Source: Flavobacteriales bacterium UBA6049
Lineage (GTDB): Bacteria > Bacteroidota > Bacteroidia > Flavobacteriales_G > Salibacteraceae
Direction of reading: 5' to 3'
NCBI GenBank assembly: GCA_002429085.1
Contig: DIYR01000123.1
Coordinates: 1 to 48,662, forward strand
DNA: 48,662 nt
Below, in pieces: positions 27,722 through 36,843 of this stretch. The notes under the pieces were generated by a model. That model searched no databases. It saw only the letters and a program-made list of their open reading frames with translations, and was not told the origin of the DNA. The position numbers were made by a program, and so were the translations under genes. Each line of letters begins with the position of its first letter. Within the stretch, counting starts at the first letter, position 1.

Positions 27722-29563
27722 TTGGACAGATTCGAGAGTCGCAAGTTTCTTATCATGGCCATCTTCATAGTGATGGGCCTCACTTTTTTATTCCGCTTGT
27801 TCTTCATTCAAGTGATAGACGATACGTACAAGGCTTCAGCAGATAACCAAGCTTTGCGTTACGTTACTCAATATCCCTCAAGGGGGATAATTTATGATAG
27901 AAACGGAGAATTACTCGCATTTAACGAAGCAGCTTATGATTTGATGGTGACACCTCGTCAGGTTATACAACCTTTCGACACGAATAACTTTTGCGACCTT
28001 GTGGGAGTTACCCAAGAAGAATTCGTTGAACGAATGCAAAAAGCAAGGAGACATTCTCGTTACAAAGCATCTGCGTTCGAAAAGCAAATTCCAGCAGATG
28101 AGTGGGCCATAATTTCTGAAAAGCTATATCGCTACCCTGGTTTTCATGGTGAAAAGCGTACTCTAAGACGCTACCCTATGCCTGTGGCAAGTCATGTATT
28201 AGGATATATCAGTGAGGTAAGTCAGCGTGATATTGAACGAGAACCCTACTACCAAATGGGCGATTACTTGGGAGTAAGCGGATTAGAGAAAACCTATGAA
28301 CCCGATTTGAGAGGTACACGTGGAATGAAAGTACTCATGGTAGATGTGCACAACTCTATAAAGGGAAAGTACATGGATGGAGCCTTAGATTCTCTTCCGG
28401 TACCTGGCTTAAACCTCGTATCTACCCTAGATAGGAAACTCCAGGCCTATGGTGAATACTTAATGCAAGGCAAGAAAGGCAGTATTGTTGCGATAGAGCC
28501 TTCAACAGGTGAAATCTTAGCAATGGTTTCCGCGCCAAGTTATGATCCGAATTTATTGGTTGGCAGGGATCGATCAAGAAACTATGTTGAGCTTTCAGCA
28601 AACGATAGTTTAGATCCCCTTTTCAATAGAGCCATCAATGCCGTTTACCGACCTGGATCTATCTTCAAGCTAGTGCAATCTCTTATCGGCTTGCAGGAAG
28701 GAGTCATCACACCACAAACTAGAATTCGCTGTAACCGGGGAATTATTGCTTGTCATGGATCACATACCAATGATGATTTAAAAGGTGCCATACAGCACTC
28801 TTGTAACCCATACTACCATCAAGTTTACAAACGACTGATTCAAAGTGGAAAAGCCAACAGCATTTTTGAGGATAGTCCGATTGGGTTGACCAACTGGCGT
28901 GAGTATGTGTTAAGTTTTGGACTAGGAACAACCCTCGAGACTGATATCGCTGGAGTAAAAAAAGGCTTTGTTCCAGATGTAGCCTTCTACAACAAATGGT
29001 ATGGTGAAAAACGCTGGGCATTCTCAACCATCTATTCCAATAGTATTGGTGAAGGTGAATTAGGAGTAGTTCCTATTCAGATGGCCAACTTAGCCTGCAT
29101 TCTTGCTAACCGTGGTTATTACTATACTCCTCATCTAGTAAAAGAAAGAGGTGGAAACCCTAAGCGCGACATGTATTTGAAACGCAACTACACTATGATT
29201 GATAGCATCCACTTTCAAACCGTACTAGATGCATTAGAAGCCGTAGTAAACGAACCTGGAGGAACGGCAAGAAGAGCTCGAATTGACAGTATCATTGTTT
29301 GCGGAAAAACAGGAACAGTTCAAAATAAAGATCGTCCAGATCATTCTGTATTCATGGCATTTGCACCTCGAGAAAATCCTAAAATTGCTATCGCTGTTTA
29401 TGTAGAAGATGCAGGCTTTGGTGGAACGTGGGCCGCACCAATCTCCAGCTTAATGATTGAGCAATACATCAACGATTCCATTCAGAATCCGTTGAAAGAA
29501 CAACGTATTGTTGAAGCCAATTTCTTAAACCCTGAAATAAAACTACAAGATGGAACGGACTAG
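27722..29563 (+). CDS. mrdA: Penicillin-binding protein 2 (elongation transpeptidase)
   Basis: PBP2 is the membrane-bound class B transpeptidase that crosslinks peptidoglycan along the cell length together with RodA. The 613 aa have one N-terminal transmembrane helix (about 9-30), a pedestal domain with SRGIIYDRNGELLA, and the transpeptidase domain. The active-site motifs are intact: Ser313-x-x-Lys316 (SIFK), Ser360-Cys-Asn362 and Lys529-Thr-Gly531 (KTG). The TTG start at 27722 follows directly after the mreD stop and has a good Shine-Dalgarno. It gives the RKFLIMAIFI membrane beginning common to homologues. The 3' end overlaps rodA by 14 bp. Confidence 0.96.
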   Translation: MDRFESRKFLIMAIFIVMGLTFLFRLFFIQVIDDTYKASADNQALRYVTQYPSRGIIYDRNGELLAFNEAAYDLMVTPRQVIQPFDTNNFCDLVGVTQEEFVERMQKARRHSRYKASAFEKQIPADEWAIISEKLYRYPGFHGEKRTLRRYPMPVASHVLGYISEVSQRDIEREPYYQMGDYLGVSGLEKTYEPDLRGTRGMKVLMVDVHNSIKGKYMDGALDSLPVPGLNLVSTLDRKLQAYGEYLMQGKKGSIVAIEPSTGEILAMVSAPSYDPNLLVGRDRSRNYVELSANDSLDPLFNRAINAVYRPGSIFKLVQSLIGLQEGVITPQTRIRCNRGIIACHGSHTNDDLKGAIQHSCNPYYHQVYKRLIQSGKANSIFEDSPIGLTNWREYVLSFGLGTTLETDIAGVKKGFVPDVAFYNKWYGEKRWAFSTIYSNSIGEGELGVVPIQMANLACILANRGYYYTPHLVKERGGNPKRDMYLKRNYTMIDSIHFQTVLDALEAVVNEPGGTARRARIDSIIVCGKTGTVQNKDRPDHSVFMAFAPRENPKIAIAVYVEDAGFGGTWAAPISSLMIEQYINDSIQNPLKEQRIVEANFLNPEIKLQDGTD

Positions 29564-30866
29564 ACGAACATTTTGGAGTGATGTTGATTGGACTTTGGTG
29601 ATATTGTTCTTAGTACTTGCCTTAATGGGATGGATCAATATTTATGCAGCTTCATATAATGAAGAACATCAATCTATCCTAGACTTCTCTATGGGCTATG
29701 GAAAACAACTTGTTTGGATAATTGCTAGCTTGATTTTAGGCTTTGTCATTATGCTAATCGATGTTCGGATATACGACCGATTGGCCTACGTTATATATGG
29801 AGCCACTACCCTGATGCTTATTATGGTTCTACTAGTAGGAAGTGAAATCAAAGGTGCCAAAAGCTGGTTTACCATAGCAGGTGTCGTTAGTTTGCAACCA
29901 TCAGAATTTGCAAAATTAGGCACGGCACTAGCAGTCAGCAAATTCATGTCGAGCATGAATGTAAAGATCTCCGATCTGCAATCGCGTTTGACCATAATTG
30001 CCATACTGGCTATTCCAGGAATTCTTATCACACTCCAGCCCGATCCAGGTTCAACCTTGGTATATGCTTCGTTTATTTTGGTGATGTACCGCGAAGGGTT
30101 ATCAGGAAAAATACTCCTGTTTGGATTACTAAGTGCTGTTCTTTTTATCATGACACTATTCCTCAAACAAACAGGGTTTGGAATTCCGTTTACTGAAATA
30201 GAACTGAATGGAAAGTATGCCTTAGTAATTGCTATTGTAGTGTTATCTGGAACCAGTATTGCCTTATTGAAGAACTACAATAAATCGGGTTGGCAATCTA
30301 TTTTAATTGGGGCAATTCTCAGTATCGGATTTGTGTTGAGTGTAGATTATGTGTTCGATAACCTATTTAAAGATCGTCATCGCAATCGTATCAACGAATT
30401 ACTGGGTATTATCTCAGATCCTACAGGAACTGGATACAACCAGCATCAGAGTAAAATAGCCATTGGATCTGGTGGGTTTAGCGGAAAAGGATTCTTACAA
30501 GGAACTCAAACCAAGTACGACTTTGTACCTGAACAAAGTACCGATTTCATTTTCTGTACCGTTGGTGAAGAGTGGGGCTTCATCGGAAGTTTTGTGGTAA
30601 TTGCCTTATTCATTGCGCTGTTATTGCGGATCATATTCATAGCAGAACGACAACGGTCAAAATTCTCACGGATTTACGGTTACTCCGTAGCCTCTATCCT
30701 CTTCTTTCATTTCACCATCAACATTGCTATGACTATTGGATTAGCACCCGTAATTGGAATTCCATTACCATTTTTTAGCTACGGGGGCTCCTCACTCTGG
30801 GGCTTTACGCTATTGTTATTTGTGCTGATTAAGCTAGATTCTGAACGGAAGTATGTGTTGAGGTAA
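29550..30866 (+). CDS. rodA: Rod shape protein RodA (SEDS glycosyltransferase)
   Basis: This 438-aa polytopic SEDS-family enzyme polymerises lipid II for the elongasome. About ten transmembrane helices are visible. Signature segments are present: SLQPSEFAKLGTALAVSKF, LQPDPGSTLVYASFILVMYREGL, GTQTKYDFVPEQSTDFIF with the conserved catalytic-region Asp, and GIPLPFFSYGGSSLW near the C-terminus. It starts inside the end of mrdA in another frame and is the last gene of the cluster. It ends 23 bp from the convergent Fic gene, and no hairpin terminator is visible between them. Confidence 0.96.
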   Translation: MERTRRTFWSDVDWTLVILFLVLALMGWINIYAASYNEEHQSILDFSMGYGKQLVWIIASLILGFVIMLIDVRIYDRLAYVIYGATTLMLIMVLLVGSEIKGAKSWFTIAGVVSLQPSEFAKLGTALAVSKFMSSMNVKISDLQSRLTIIAILAIPGILITLQPDPGSTLVYASFILVMYREGLSGKILLFGLLSAVLFIMTLFLKQTGFGIPFTEIELNGKYALVIAIVVLSGTSIALLKNYNKSGWQSILIGAILSIGFVLSVDYVFDNLFKDRHRNRINELLGIISDPTGTGYNQHQSKIAIGSGGFSGKGFLQGTQTKYDFVPEQSTDFIFCTVGEEWGFIGSFVVIALFIALLLRIIFIAERQRSKFSRIYGYSVASILFFHFTINIAMTIGLAPVIGIPLPFFSYGGSSLWGFTLLLFVLIKLDSERKYVLR

Positions 30867-30889
30867 GAAGAGTAACATTCAAACTATAT

Positions 30890-32203
30890 TTAAGCAACCT
30901 CTAAGAACTCATATACTCTTTCAATTGAAGTTATTCTTAACCATACGTTTCTCCCATCTTTTTCATCTTCAATCAGTTCTAGCTTTTTCAGATGATTTAG
31001 ATCTTTTCTTGCAGTTTGTCTGACTATACCTAATTGCTCGGCATATGTTGAGATATTAATATCAACCTTTGGCTTTAATACTAACAGACTCAATAACTTT
31101 GCTTGCCTTTTACTTAGCCCCCTATTTATCAGCTTTTTAGCTAAACTTTCCTGCTCTTCTCTTTCTTTTTTCTTTCTATCACGATAACGAATTAAACTTT
31201 CGAATGCCACGAGTAGACTCTTAATTGAATAATTGATGAAATAGGTTAAATCATTTCCATCATGTTCAGTTTTTAGAAATGATTTATCGTATTGCGTTCT
31301 AGATTCTAAGATTGCTCGAGAAATTGATATGTTCTTCAGGAGCCCATATCCGCTCTTCAATAAATACCAGTAAAATAAAGCTCTTGCAGTTCTTCCATTT
31401 CCATCTTTAAAAGGGTGAATATACCCTATCATAAAATGAATAATTGATGCTTTTACAATTGGATGAATAAAATATTTATCGGAATTGACAAAATCGCATA
31501 ATTCTTCCATCATAGAAGAAGCCTTTTCAGCAGTTGGAGGGGTATGTGCTATTTCTCCATCAATGTGATCTTGAACATATATCATCTCAGTTCTATATGT
31601 CCCAGCACAGTCTTCTGCGCTTGTTTTAGCCGTCATTATCCGATGTAGCTCTATAATTAGTCTAAAGTCCAATTCACTTTCTAGCTCTTCTTCAATGAAC
31701 TGAATCCCTCGCAGGTTATTGAATATCATTTGCTCAGACTCATTTCGGGGAGAACGTTCTGATTTCAACATTTCTCTAGCAATTTTTGTAGTAGTTGCTG
31801 CTCCTTCAATCTGAGAACTGGCAATTGCTTCTTCTAACAAAGAAGAACTCAAGTATTTCTTTTTATCATCCAGTGAAATCGGATTCTGATATAACCCTCC
31901 TATCAGTTTTAGATCAAACTCGTGAATATTTTTTTGAACTGTCTGAGTTAGTAAATATGTGAAATGAACATCACCAAAACAAAGTCCAGAATATCCTAAG
32001 CTTCTCTGATACTTTATTAACATCCAAGACTTTACTGGATCAAATGGTAAATCATTACGATGTTTAACTTCGTCCCAATAGAGGTATCTATCATTTACTT
32101 TGATAAAAAATGATTGATATTTACCTGAAGATACTTCTGATGCTACATCGTATTCTCTCAATGCGGACATTATGTCAAACGCTGGTGGGCTTTCTATTTT
32201 CAT
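30890..32203 (-). CDS. Fic family protein (probable AMPylase) with C-terminal wHTH
   Basis: The 437-aa product has a complete Fic core, HPFKDGNGR (residues 263-271), with the catalytic His263. Fic enzymes normally move AMP from ATP to a Thr/Tyr/Ser of a target protein. The N-terminal inhibitory helix motif SSQIEG (129-134) classes it as a self-restrained class II Fic. The flap and GTYRTEMIYV...TPP block precede the core. The C-terminal 80 residues (RGLSKRQAKLLSLLV...IVRQTARKDLNHLKKLELI) form a winged helix. The frame extends to an ATG at 32239, but that lies inside a large palindrome. The ATG at 32203 is therefore preferred. The target protein is unknown, and no antitoxin gene is adjacent. 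Confidence 0.88.
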   Translation of the reverse strand: MKIESPPAFDIMSALREYDVASEVSSGKYQSFFIKVNDRYLYWDEVKHRNDLPFDPVKSWMLIKYQRSLGYSGLCFGDVHFTYLLTQTVQKNIHEFDLKLIGGLYQNPISLDDKKKYLSSSLLEEAIASSQIEGAATTTKIAREMLKSERSPRNESEQMIFNNLRGIQFIEEELESELDFRLIIELHRIMTAKTSAEDCAGTYRTEMIYVQDHIDGEIAHTPPTAEKASSMMEELCDFVNSDKYFIHPIVKASIIHFMIGYIHPFKDGNGRTARALFYWYLLKSGYGLLKNISISRAILESRTQYDKSFLKTEHDGNDLTYFINYSIKSLLVAFESLIRYRDRKKKEREEQESLAKKLINRGLSKRQAKLLSLLVLKPKVDINISTYAEQLGIVRQTARKDLNHLKKLELIEDEKDGRNVWLRITSIERVYEFLEVA

Positions 32204-32207
32204 GTGT

Positions 32208-32243
32208 AAACATGTTAATTTCAGGTCTGAAATTAACATGTTT
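32208..32243. promoter_or_regulatory. Large perfect palindrome, probable operator of the fic gene
   Basis: Positions 32208-32224 and 32227-32243 are exact reverse complements (17-bp arms, 2-nt centre). With one bulge the symmetry extends to the flanking GTA/TAC. It ends 4 bp before the preferred fic start and overlaps the best -7 box. It has no T-run, so it is not a terminator. Repression by the Fic winged helix is the simplest reading. Confidence 0.65.
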
Positions 32244-32261
32244 TACCGTATTAAACGCAAA
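32228..32261 (-). promoter_or_regulatory. Putative fic promoter overlapped by the palindrome
   Basis: On the minus strand TTTG (32258-32261) and TAATTTCA (32228-32235) are 22 bp apart, an acceptable Bacteroidota promoter. The second box lies within the right half of the palindrome. Confidence 0.35.
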
Positions 32262-32284
32262 AAACCCTGATGTTTCCACCAGGG
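32259..32284 (-). terminator. Rho-independent terminator of kbl
   Basis: On the minus strand an 8-bp stem (32277-32284 with 32265-32272, one G-U pair) closes a GAAA tetraloop and is followed by six T. It lies 27 bp after the kbl stop. Confidence 0.85.
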
Positions 32285-32311
32285 CTTCCATAATCTCTAT
32301 TTCAAATCAGT

Positions 32312-33502
32312 TTACTTCAATACACCTAACTGCTTACCAACTTTGGTGAAAGCTGCAATGGCTTTATCTAGATGCTCACGATCATGTGCTGCTGATAATT
32401 GTACACGGATGCGCGCTTGCTCTTTTGGAACTACTGGATAGAAGAAGCCAATAACATAGATTCCTTCTTTCAATAATTCATCTGCAAACTGCTGAGACAA
32501 TGCCGCATCATACAGCATAATTGGAACAATTGCTGAATCGCCATCTTTGATATCAAATCCTGCTGCTTTTATTCCTTGCTTAAAGTAGTTTACGTTATCC
32601 TCAAGTTTATCGCGTAATTCGGTTGTTTCGTTTAACAAATCGAACACCGCAATACTTGCCCCTACAATAGCTGGTGCTAATGAGTTAGAGAATAAATATG
32701 GACGTGAGCGTTGACGCAACATCTCAATTATTTCTTTACGACCAGTTGTAAATCCACCCATGGCACCACCGAGTGCTTTTCCAAGTGTACCTGTAATGAT
32801 ATCTACACGACCTAGTACATTCTTCAACTCAACAGTACCACGACCAGTTTTCCCAATAAATCCTGTAGCATGACACTCATCTACCATCACTAAGGCATTG
32901 TATTGATCTGCTAAGTCACAAATTTTATCTAGCTGTGCAACGTATCCATCCATTGAGAACACACCATCGGTTACGATGATTTTGAAGCGAGCTCCTTCAG
33001 CTTTCTTCAATTGCTCTTCTAAATCTGCCATGTCGTTGTTGGCATAGCGGAAACGCTGTGCCTTGCACAAACGAACACCATCAATGATAGATGCGTGATT
33101 CAATGAATCTGAAATGATTGCATCTTCAGCGGTCAACAATGGTTCAAACACACCACCATTGGCATCAAAAGCAGCCGCATATAAAATGGTATCTTCTGTA
33201 TGTAAGAAATCTGCAATCTTCTGCTCCAATGTTTTATGGATATCTTGAGTTCCACAGATAAAACGAACAGAGCTCATACCAAACCCATGCGTATCTAACG
33301 CTTTATGAGCTGCATCAATCACTTTTGGGTGCGAAGACAATCCTAAATAGTTATTCGAGCAAAAGTTTAATACCTCTTCGCCAGTGCTAATTTTAATGGC
33401 AGCATCTTGCTCAGTTGTAATAATTCGCTCTTTCTTAAATAGTCCGTTTGATTCTATCTCTTGCAGCTCTTTTTGCAAGTGCTCTTTCAAATTTCCGTAC
33501 AT
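32312..33502 (-). CDS. kbl: Glycine C-acetyltransferase (2-amino-3-ketobutyrate CoA ligase)
   Basis: This PLP enzyme converts 2-amino-3-oxobutyrate and CoA to glycine and acetyl-CoA in threonine breakdown. The 396 aa have the alpha-oxoamine synthase layout: NNYLGLSSHP near 50-59, cofactor-binding VDECHATGF with Asp208, and Schiff-base Lys242 in TGTLGKALGGAMGG. The start Tyr-Gly-Asn-Leu-Lys and the length agree with Kbl better than with KAPA synthase (BioF) or serine palmitoyltransferase, which are the alternatives. Threonine dehydrogenase is not in the window. A -7 box lies at 33528-33535, and a strong terminator follows the gene. Confidence 0.93.
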   Translation of the reverse strand: MYGNLKEHLQKELQEIESNGLFKKERIITTEQDAAIKISTGEEVLNFCSNNYLGLSSHPKVIDAAHKALDTHGFGMSSVRFICGTQDIHKTLEQKIADFLHTEDTILYAAAFDANGGVFEPLLTAEDAIISDSLNHASIIDGVRLCKAQRFRYANNDMADLEEQLKKAEGARFKIIVTDGVFSMDGYVAQLDKICDLADQYNALVMVDECHATGFIGKTGRGTVELKNVLGRVDIITGTLGKALGGAMGGFTTGRKEIIEMLRQRSRPYLFSNSLAPAIVGASIAVFDLLNETTELRDKLEDNVNYFKQGIKAAGFDIKDGDSAIVPIMLYDAALSQQFADELLKEGIYVIGFFYPVVPKEQARIRVQLSAAHDREHLDKAIAAFTKVGKQLGVLK

Positions 33503-33527
33503 CGTAATTGCGATTTTATATGCCTAA

Positions 33528-33535
33528 CAAATATG
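33528..33535 (-). promoter_or_regulatory. Putative -7 box of kbl
   Basis: CATATTTG on the minus strand matches TAnnTTTG at seven of eight positions and lies 25 bp before the ATG. No convincing -33 box is present. Confidence 0.3.
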
Positions 33536-33550
33536 TAAAATACACAGCAT

Positions 33551-33579
33551 AAAAAAGGCGAACCCAAATGGATTCGCCT
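33551..33579 (-). terminator. Rho-independent terminator of the beta-barrel gene
   Basis: The outer stem AGGCGAA/TTCGCCT (33573-33579 with 33556-33562), an inner two-pair extension and a downstream T-run on the minus strand lie 20 bp after the stop. Confidence 0.8.
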
Positions 33580-33598
33580 AGATTATTACAGAATTAAT

Positions 33599-34195
33599 TT
33601 ACTTTCCGAAACGATATGCCATACCTAATTGCAACACATTTCCGTAAAAATTGAATTCGTCATCTTTATCTTCTCCTAAGTCTGTAACCCCAATAACGTA
33701 TCGAAAATCAATTCCAAGTCCATTTGAAAAATCATAGCCTAAGCCCAAAGGAATTGAGAAATCCATCACTGACATGGCCTCAGTTACACGATTCTGACCA
33801 TCATCGCCAGTTCTGGCTCTAACAATAATTCCTGGCTGAACACCTGCCAAGAAATTAAACCCAGAACCTTCTGCCACATAAACCTTAAGATACACTGGTA
33901 AATTAGCGTTGTATAAACGCATACGAATTGTGTAATCGCTCCATGGGAAACCTGACTTAAGAGTGTATTCTCCACCTTGCATAGAAAATAGTACATCAAA
34001 GCCTAAACTTAAATGGGGGCTTAAACCGATATTGGTAGTTTGGCCAAGGTAAAATCCCACTAAAGGACTTATATCTTCAACATCTCCTCTTATCCAAGAT
34101 ACGTTCATTCCAGCCTTAGGGCCAGTAAGCAGGCGTTGCGCGAAAGTAGAAGTAGAGGCTAGTAATGTAAAAATGGTTATTAGTATAAATTTCAT
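33599..34195 (-). CDS. Outer membrane beta-barrel protein (PorT/OMP_b-brl family)
   Basis: This 198-aa exported protein has a signal peptide (MKFILITIFTLLASTSTFA) followed by alternating amphipathic strands with Gly-rich turns. It starts RLLTGPKAGMNVSWI and ends LQLGMAYRFGK, the aromatic C-terminal strand of small Bacteroidota outer-membrane barrels. Such proteins have about eight strands, and their individual roles are mostly unknown. The gdhA terminator ends only about 14 nt before its ATG. Any promoter of its own must overlap that hairpin, or the gene is read by leak-through from gdhA. Confidence 0.85.
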   Translation of the reverse strand: MKFILITIFTLLASTSTFAQRLLTGPKAGMNVSWIRGDVEDISPLVGFYLGQTTNIGLSPHLSLGFDVLFSMQGGEYTLKSGFPWSDYTIRMRLYNANLPVYLKVYVAEGSGFNFLAGVQPGIIVRARTGDDGQNRVTEAMSVMDFSIPLGLGYDFSNGLGIDFRYVIGVTDLGEDKDDEFNFYGNVLQLGMAYRFGK

Positions 34196-34208
34196 CGTGG
34201 TTAGATAT

Positions 34209-34243
34209 AAAAAGCAGGTGTAGAATTCTCATTCTATACCTGC
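34209..34243 (-). terminator. Rho-independent terminator of gdhA
   Basis: A 13-bp stem with one G-U pair (34231-34243 with 34214-34226) and a 4-nt loop is followed by TTTTT on the minus strand. It sits between gdhA and the beta-barrel gene. Confidence 0.85.
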
Positions 34244-34269
34244 ATTCAAAATATATGCTTTAAGTTGTC

Positions 34270-35628
34270 TTAAACAACTCCTTGATCGATCATAGCATCT
34301 GCTACCTTCACAAATCCTGCGATGTTAGCACCAGCAATATAATCTACACCGTTGTCATGAGTTCCATACTGCACACAAGCAGCGTGAATGTCTTTCATAA
34401 TTTGGTGTAAACGCTGATCTACTTCTTCTCTAGACCAGTTCAAACGCAATGAGTTTTGAGACATCTCCAATCCTGAAGTTGCCACACCACCCGCATTAGA
34501 AGCCTTACCTGGAGCAAATAAGATGTTCGCGTTTTTGAACTCTTCAACTGCTTCTGGAGTACTTGGCATGTTTGCACCTTCTGCAACAGCTTTCAAACCA
34601 GCAGCGATTAACGCTTTTGCATTGTCACCATCTAACTCATTTTGAGTAGCACATGGCAATGCAACATCTACGCTTGATACGATATCCCAAGGGCGTTTGC
34701 CTTCGTGGAATTCAACACCATACTTCTCTGCATATTCTTTGATACGGCCACGCTTCACGTTTTTCAACTCCATCAAGAATGCCAATTTATCAGCATCGAT
34801 ACCGTCAGCATCATAGATAGAACCTGAAGAATCTGAAGCAGTAACTACTTTACCTCCTAGTTGATTCACTTTTTCAATCGCAAACTGAGCAACGTTACCT
34901 GAACCAGAAACTGCAACAGTTTTACCTTCAAATGAATCACCAATATGGTTCAACATTTCTTGAGCGAAGTATACTGTACCGTAACCAGTAGCTTCTGGAC
35001 GAATTAAGCTTCCACCCCAGTTGATACCTTTACCAGTTAATACTCCTGTAAACTCGTTAGCTAAACGCTTATATTGACCGAACATGTAACCAATCTCACG
35101 ACCACCTACACCGATATCACCAGCTGGCACATCTGTGTTTGGCCCAATGTGACGGAATAATTCGCTCATAAAAGACTGACAAAAACGCATTACTTCGTTA
35201 TCAGACTTTCCTTTAGGATCGAAATCTGATCCACCTTTACCACCACCCATTGGAAGGGTAGTTAAAGAGTTCTTAAAGATTTGCTCAAATCCTAAGAACT
35301 TCAAAATACCTTGGTTTACAGAAGGGTGGAAACGAAGACCACCTTTGTAAGGTCCGATAGCTGAGTTAAACTCAATACGGTAACCACGGTTAACTTGAAC
35401 GTTTCCTACATCGTCAGTCCAAGGAACACGGAAAGAAATTACGCGTTCTGGTTCAACGATTCTCTCAAGCACTTTGTGCTCTTTATACTTTGGATGTTCT
35501 TCAACAAATGGGATGATTGTTTCCACAACCTCCTCAACAGCTTGCAAAAACTCTGCTTCGTGAGCATTTTTCGCGCGCACTTGCTCCATGAATGCATCAA
35601 TTTGAGCTTGGTACTGACTTGCTGACAT
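34270..35628 (-). CDS. gdhA: NADP-type glutamate dehydrogenase
   Basis: This cytoplasmic enzyme assimilates ammonium into 2-oxoglutarate. The 452 aa carry the hexameric GDH motif PMGGGKGGSDFDPKGKS with the catalytic-region Lys131, the substrate segment GPYKGGLRFHPSV, and a Rossmann NADP domain (VAVSGSGNVAQFA). The length and N-terminus match the NADP-specific small hexameric type. The frame runs to an ATG at 35661, but the homologue-like start SASQYQAQIDAF is the ATG at 35628. A perfect -7 box TACATTTG lies 31 bp upstream. A strong hairpin ends the transcript. Confidence 0.96.
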   Translation of the reverse strand: MSASQYQAQIDAFMEQVRAKNAHEAEFLQAVEEVVETIIPFVEEHPKYKEHKVLERIVEPERVISFRVPWTDDVGNVQVNRGYRIEFNSAIGPYKGGLRFHPSVNQGILKFLGFEQIFKNSLTTLPMGGGKGGSDFDPKGKSDNEVMRFCQSFMSELFRHIGPNTDVPAGDIGVGGREIGYMFGQYKRLANEFTGVLTGKGINWGGSLIRPEATGYGTVYFAQEMLNHIGDSFEGKTVAVSGSGNVAQFAIEKVNQLGGKVVTASDSSGSIYDADGIDADKLAFLMELKNVKRGRIKEYAEKYGVEFHEGKRPWDIVSSVDVALPCATQNELDGDNAKALIAAGLKAVAEGANMPSTPEAVEEFKNANILFAPGKASNAGGVATSGLEMSQNSLRLNWSREEVDQRLHQIMKDIHAACVQYGTHDNGVDYIAGANIAGFVKVADAMIDQGVV

Positions 35629-35658
35629 GTGTATATAAATTAGGTTGAAAAATTTGAA

Positions 35659-35666
35659 CAAATGTA
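35659..35666 (-). promoter_or_regulatory. Putative -7 box of gdhA
   Basis: TACATTTG on the minus strand matches TAnnTTTG at all defined positions and would start a transcript with a leader of about 24 nt. No good -33 box is seen. Confidence 0.4.
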
Positions 35667-35730
35667 ATTTTTAATTGGCTGCTTAGTACCCTGCATCTAA
35701 CGAAAAGCAAGATGCATGACGAAGTGCCCC

Positions 35731-36834
35731 TTAACGAAGTGAATACACTTTTCCTGGATGTACTAAAATTTGGCCATTCAGCTCTAAATTAAGTAGATGA
35801 ATGGATAAGGTACTGACTGGTGCAGAAAGTGTTCCTGCTAATTCATCTAATGATAGTTGTTCTTGCTGACGTAATAAATGAAGTATCTGTTCTTCTTCGG
35901 GAGTGAGATCGAATAGTAACTTAGGTTGTGTAATTGTTTTACTTGGTTCATTCCAATTCATATACTTACAGATGTCTTCTGCACTTGTAATCAACTGAGC
36001 TTGTTGAGAGGATATCAAGTAGTTGCAACCTTCGTAATTCTGATCATTGAACCTACCTGGAAATGCAAATACGTCTCTATTATACCCATAAGCCAGTTCT
36101 GCAGAAATCATGGAACCACCTTTCCGTTTAGATTCTACCACAATGAGAGCATCACTCATACCAGCAACTATGCGATTTCGTTCAGGGAAATTGCCTTTAT
36201 CGGGATTTGTTTCTGAAAGAAAATCTGATACCCACCCTCCTCTTTCAAGCATTTCAAGTGCCATTTTTCTGTGTTCTGGAGGATAAATTCTATCCAAACC
36301 ATGAGCCAACACACAAACAGTTGGTAAATCGTTATTCAGGGCTTCTTGGTGAGCTGATCCATCTACTCCATGCGCCAATCCACTTACTATTAATGTATTA
36401 CTTCCTTTAAATCCTGCTACTAGTTTTTCTACCGCTGCCCTACCTACTGAACTTGCCGATCGAGTTCCTACAATGCTCACAACTCTATCTGGATTCAGAT
36501 CTACGTTGCCTTTTACGAATAATACAAACGGGGCATCATTGCAATGACGTAATCGTCTTGGAAAACGATCATCTAAAATTCCAACTACCGATACATCATT
36601 TTGCTTTGCAAATGCTAGCTCTTTACTAGCCCTGTCAAAAGCTGCACTTCTATTTTGAAGTACATCAAACATTCTAGGAGTGAATTGAGATTCTAGCAGG
36701 AAGGATTTTTTGGAAGCATGAAATATCTCTGTGGCACTTCCAAAATGCTGAATCAACCTGCGACCTATGCGATCACCAATTCCGTCAATTAATTTTAATG
36801 AGATGAGTGCTTGCTCTTCTGTAGATGGATACAT
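35731..36834 (-). CDS. dprA: DNA processing protein DprA (Smf)
   Basis: This cytoplasmic protein binds incoming single-stranded DNA and loads RecA during natural transformation. The 367 aa contain an N-terminal helix-hairpin-helix/SAM-like region (about 10-80). The Rossmann-like DprA domain has the conserved VGTRSAS, SGLAHGVDGSAHQ, LAHGLDRIYPPEH, FPERNRIVAGMSDALIVVES and GGSMISAE blocks. A C-terminal winged helix (about 310-365, LLRQQEQLSLDELAGTL) completes it. The ATG at 36834 is used; an in-frame TTG two codons earlier is weaker. It begins 9 bp after the pirin stop and is likely cotranscribed with it. No other competence genes are near. Confidence 0.95.
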   Translation of the reverse strand: MYPSTEEQALISLKLIDGIGDRIGRRLIQHFGSATEIFHASKKSFLLESQFTPRMFDVLQNRSAAFDRASKELAFAKQNDVSVVGILDDRFPRRLRHCNDAPFVLFVKGNVDLNPDRVVSIVGTRSASSVGRAAVEKLVAGFKGSNTLIVSGLAHGVDGSAHQEALNNDLPTVCVLAHGLDRIYPPEHRKMALEMLERGGWVSDFLSETNPDKGNFPERNRIVAGMSDALIVVESKRKGGSMISAELAYGYNRDVFAFPGRFNDQNYEGCNYLISSQQAQLITSAEDICKYMNWNEPSKTITQPKLLFDLTPEEEQILHLLRQQEQLSLDELAGTLSAPVSTLSIHLLNLELNGQILVHPGKVYSLR

Positions 36835-36843
36835 CCACAAAAG

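Noticed and set aside
32204..32239. N-terminal extension of the Fic protein to ATG 32239
   Set aside because: This start lies within the right arm of the palindrome and codes for residues without homology to the family beginning.
35692..35716. 7-bp inverted repeat TGCATCT/AGATGCA after dprA
   Set aside because: Long loop and no T-run on either strand; not a convincing terminator.
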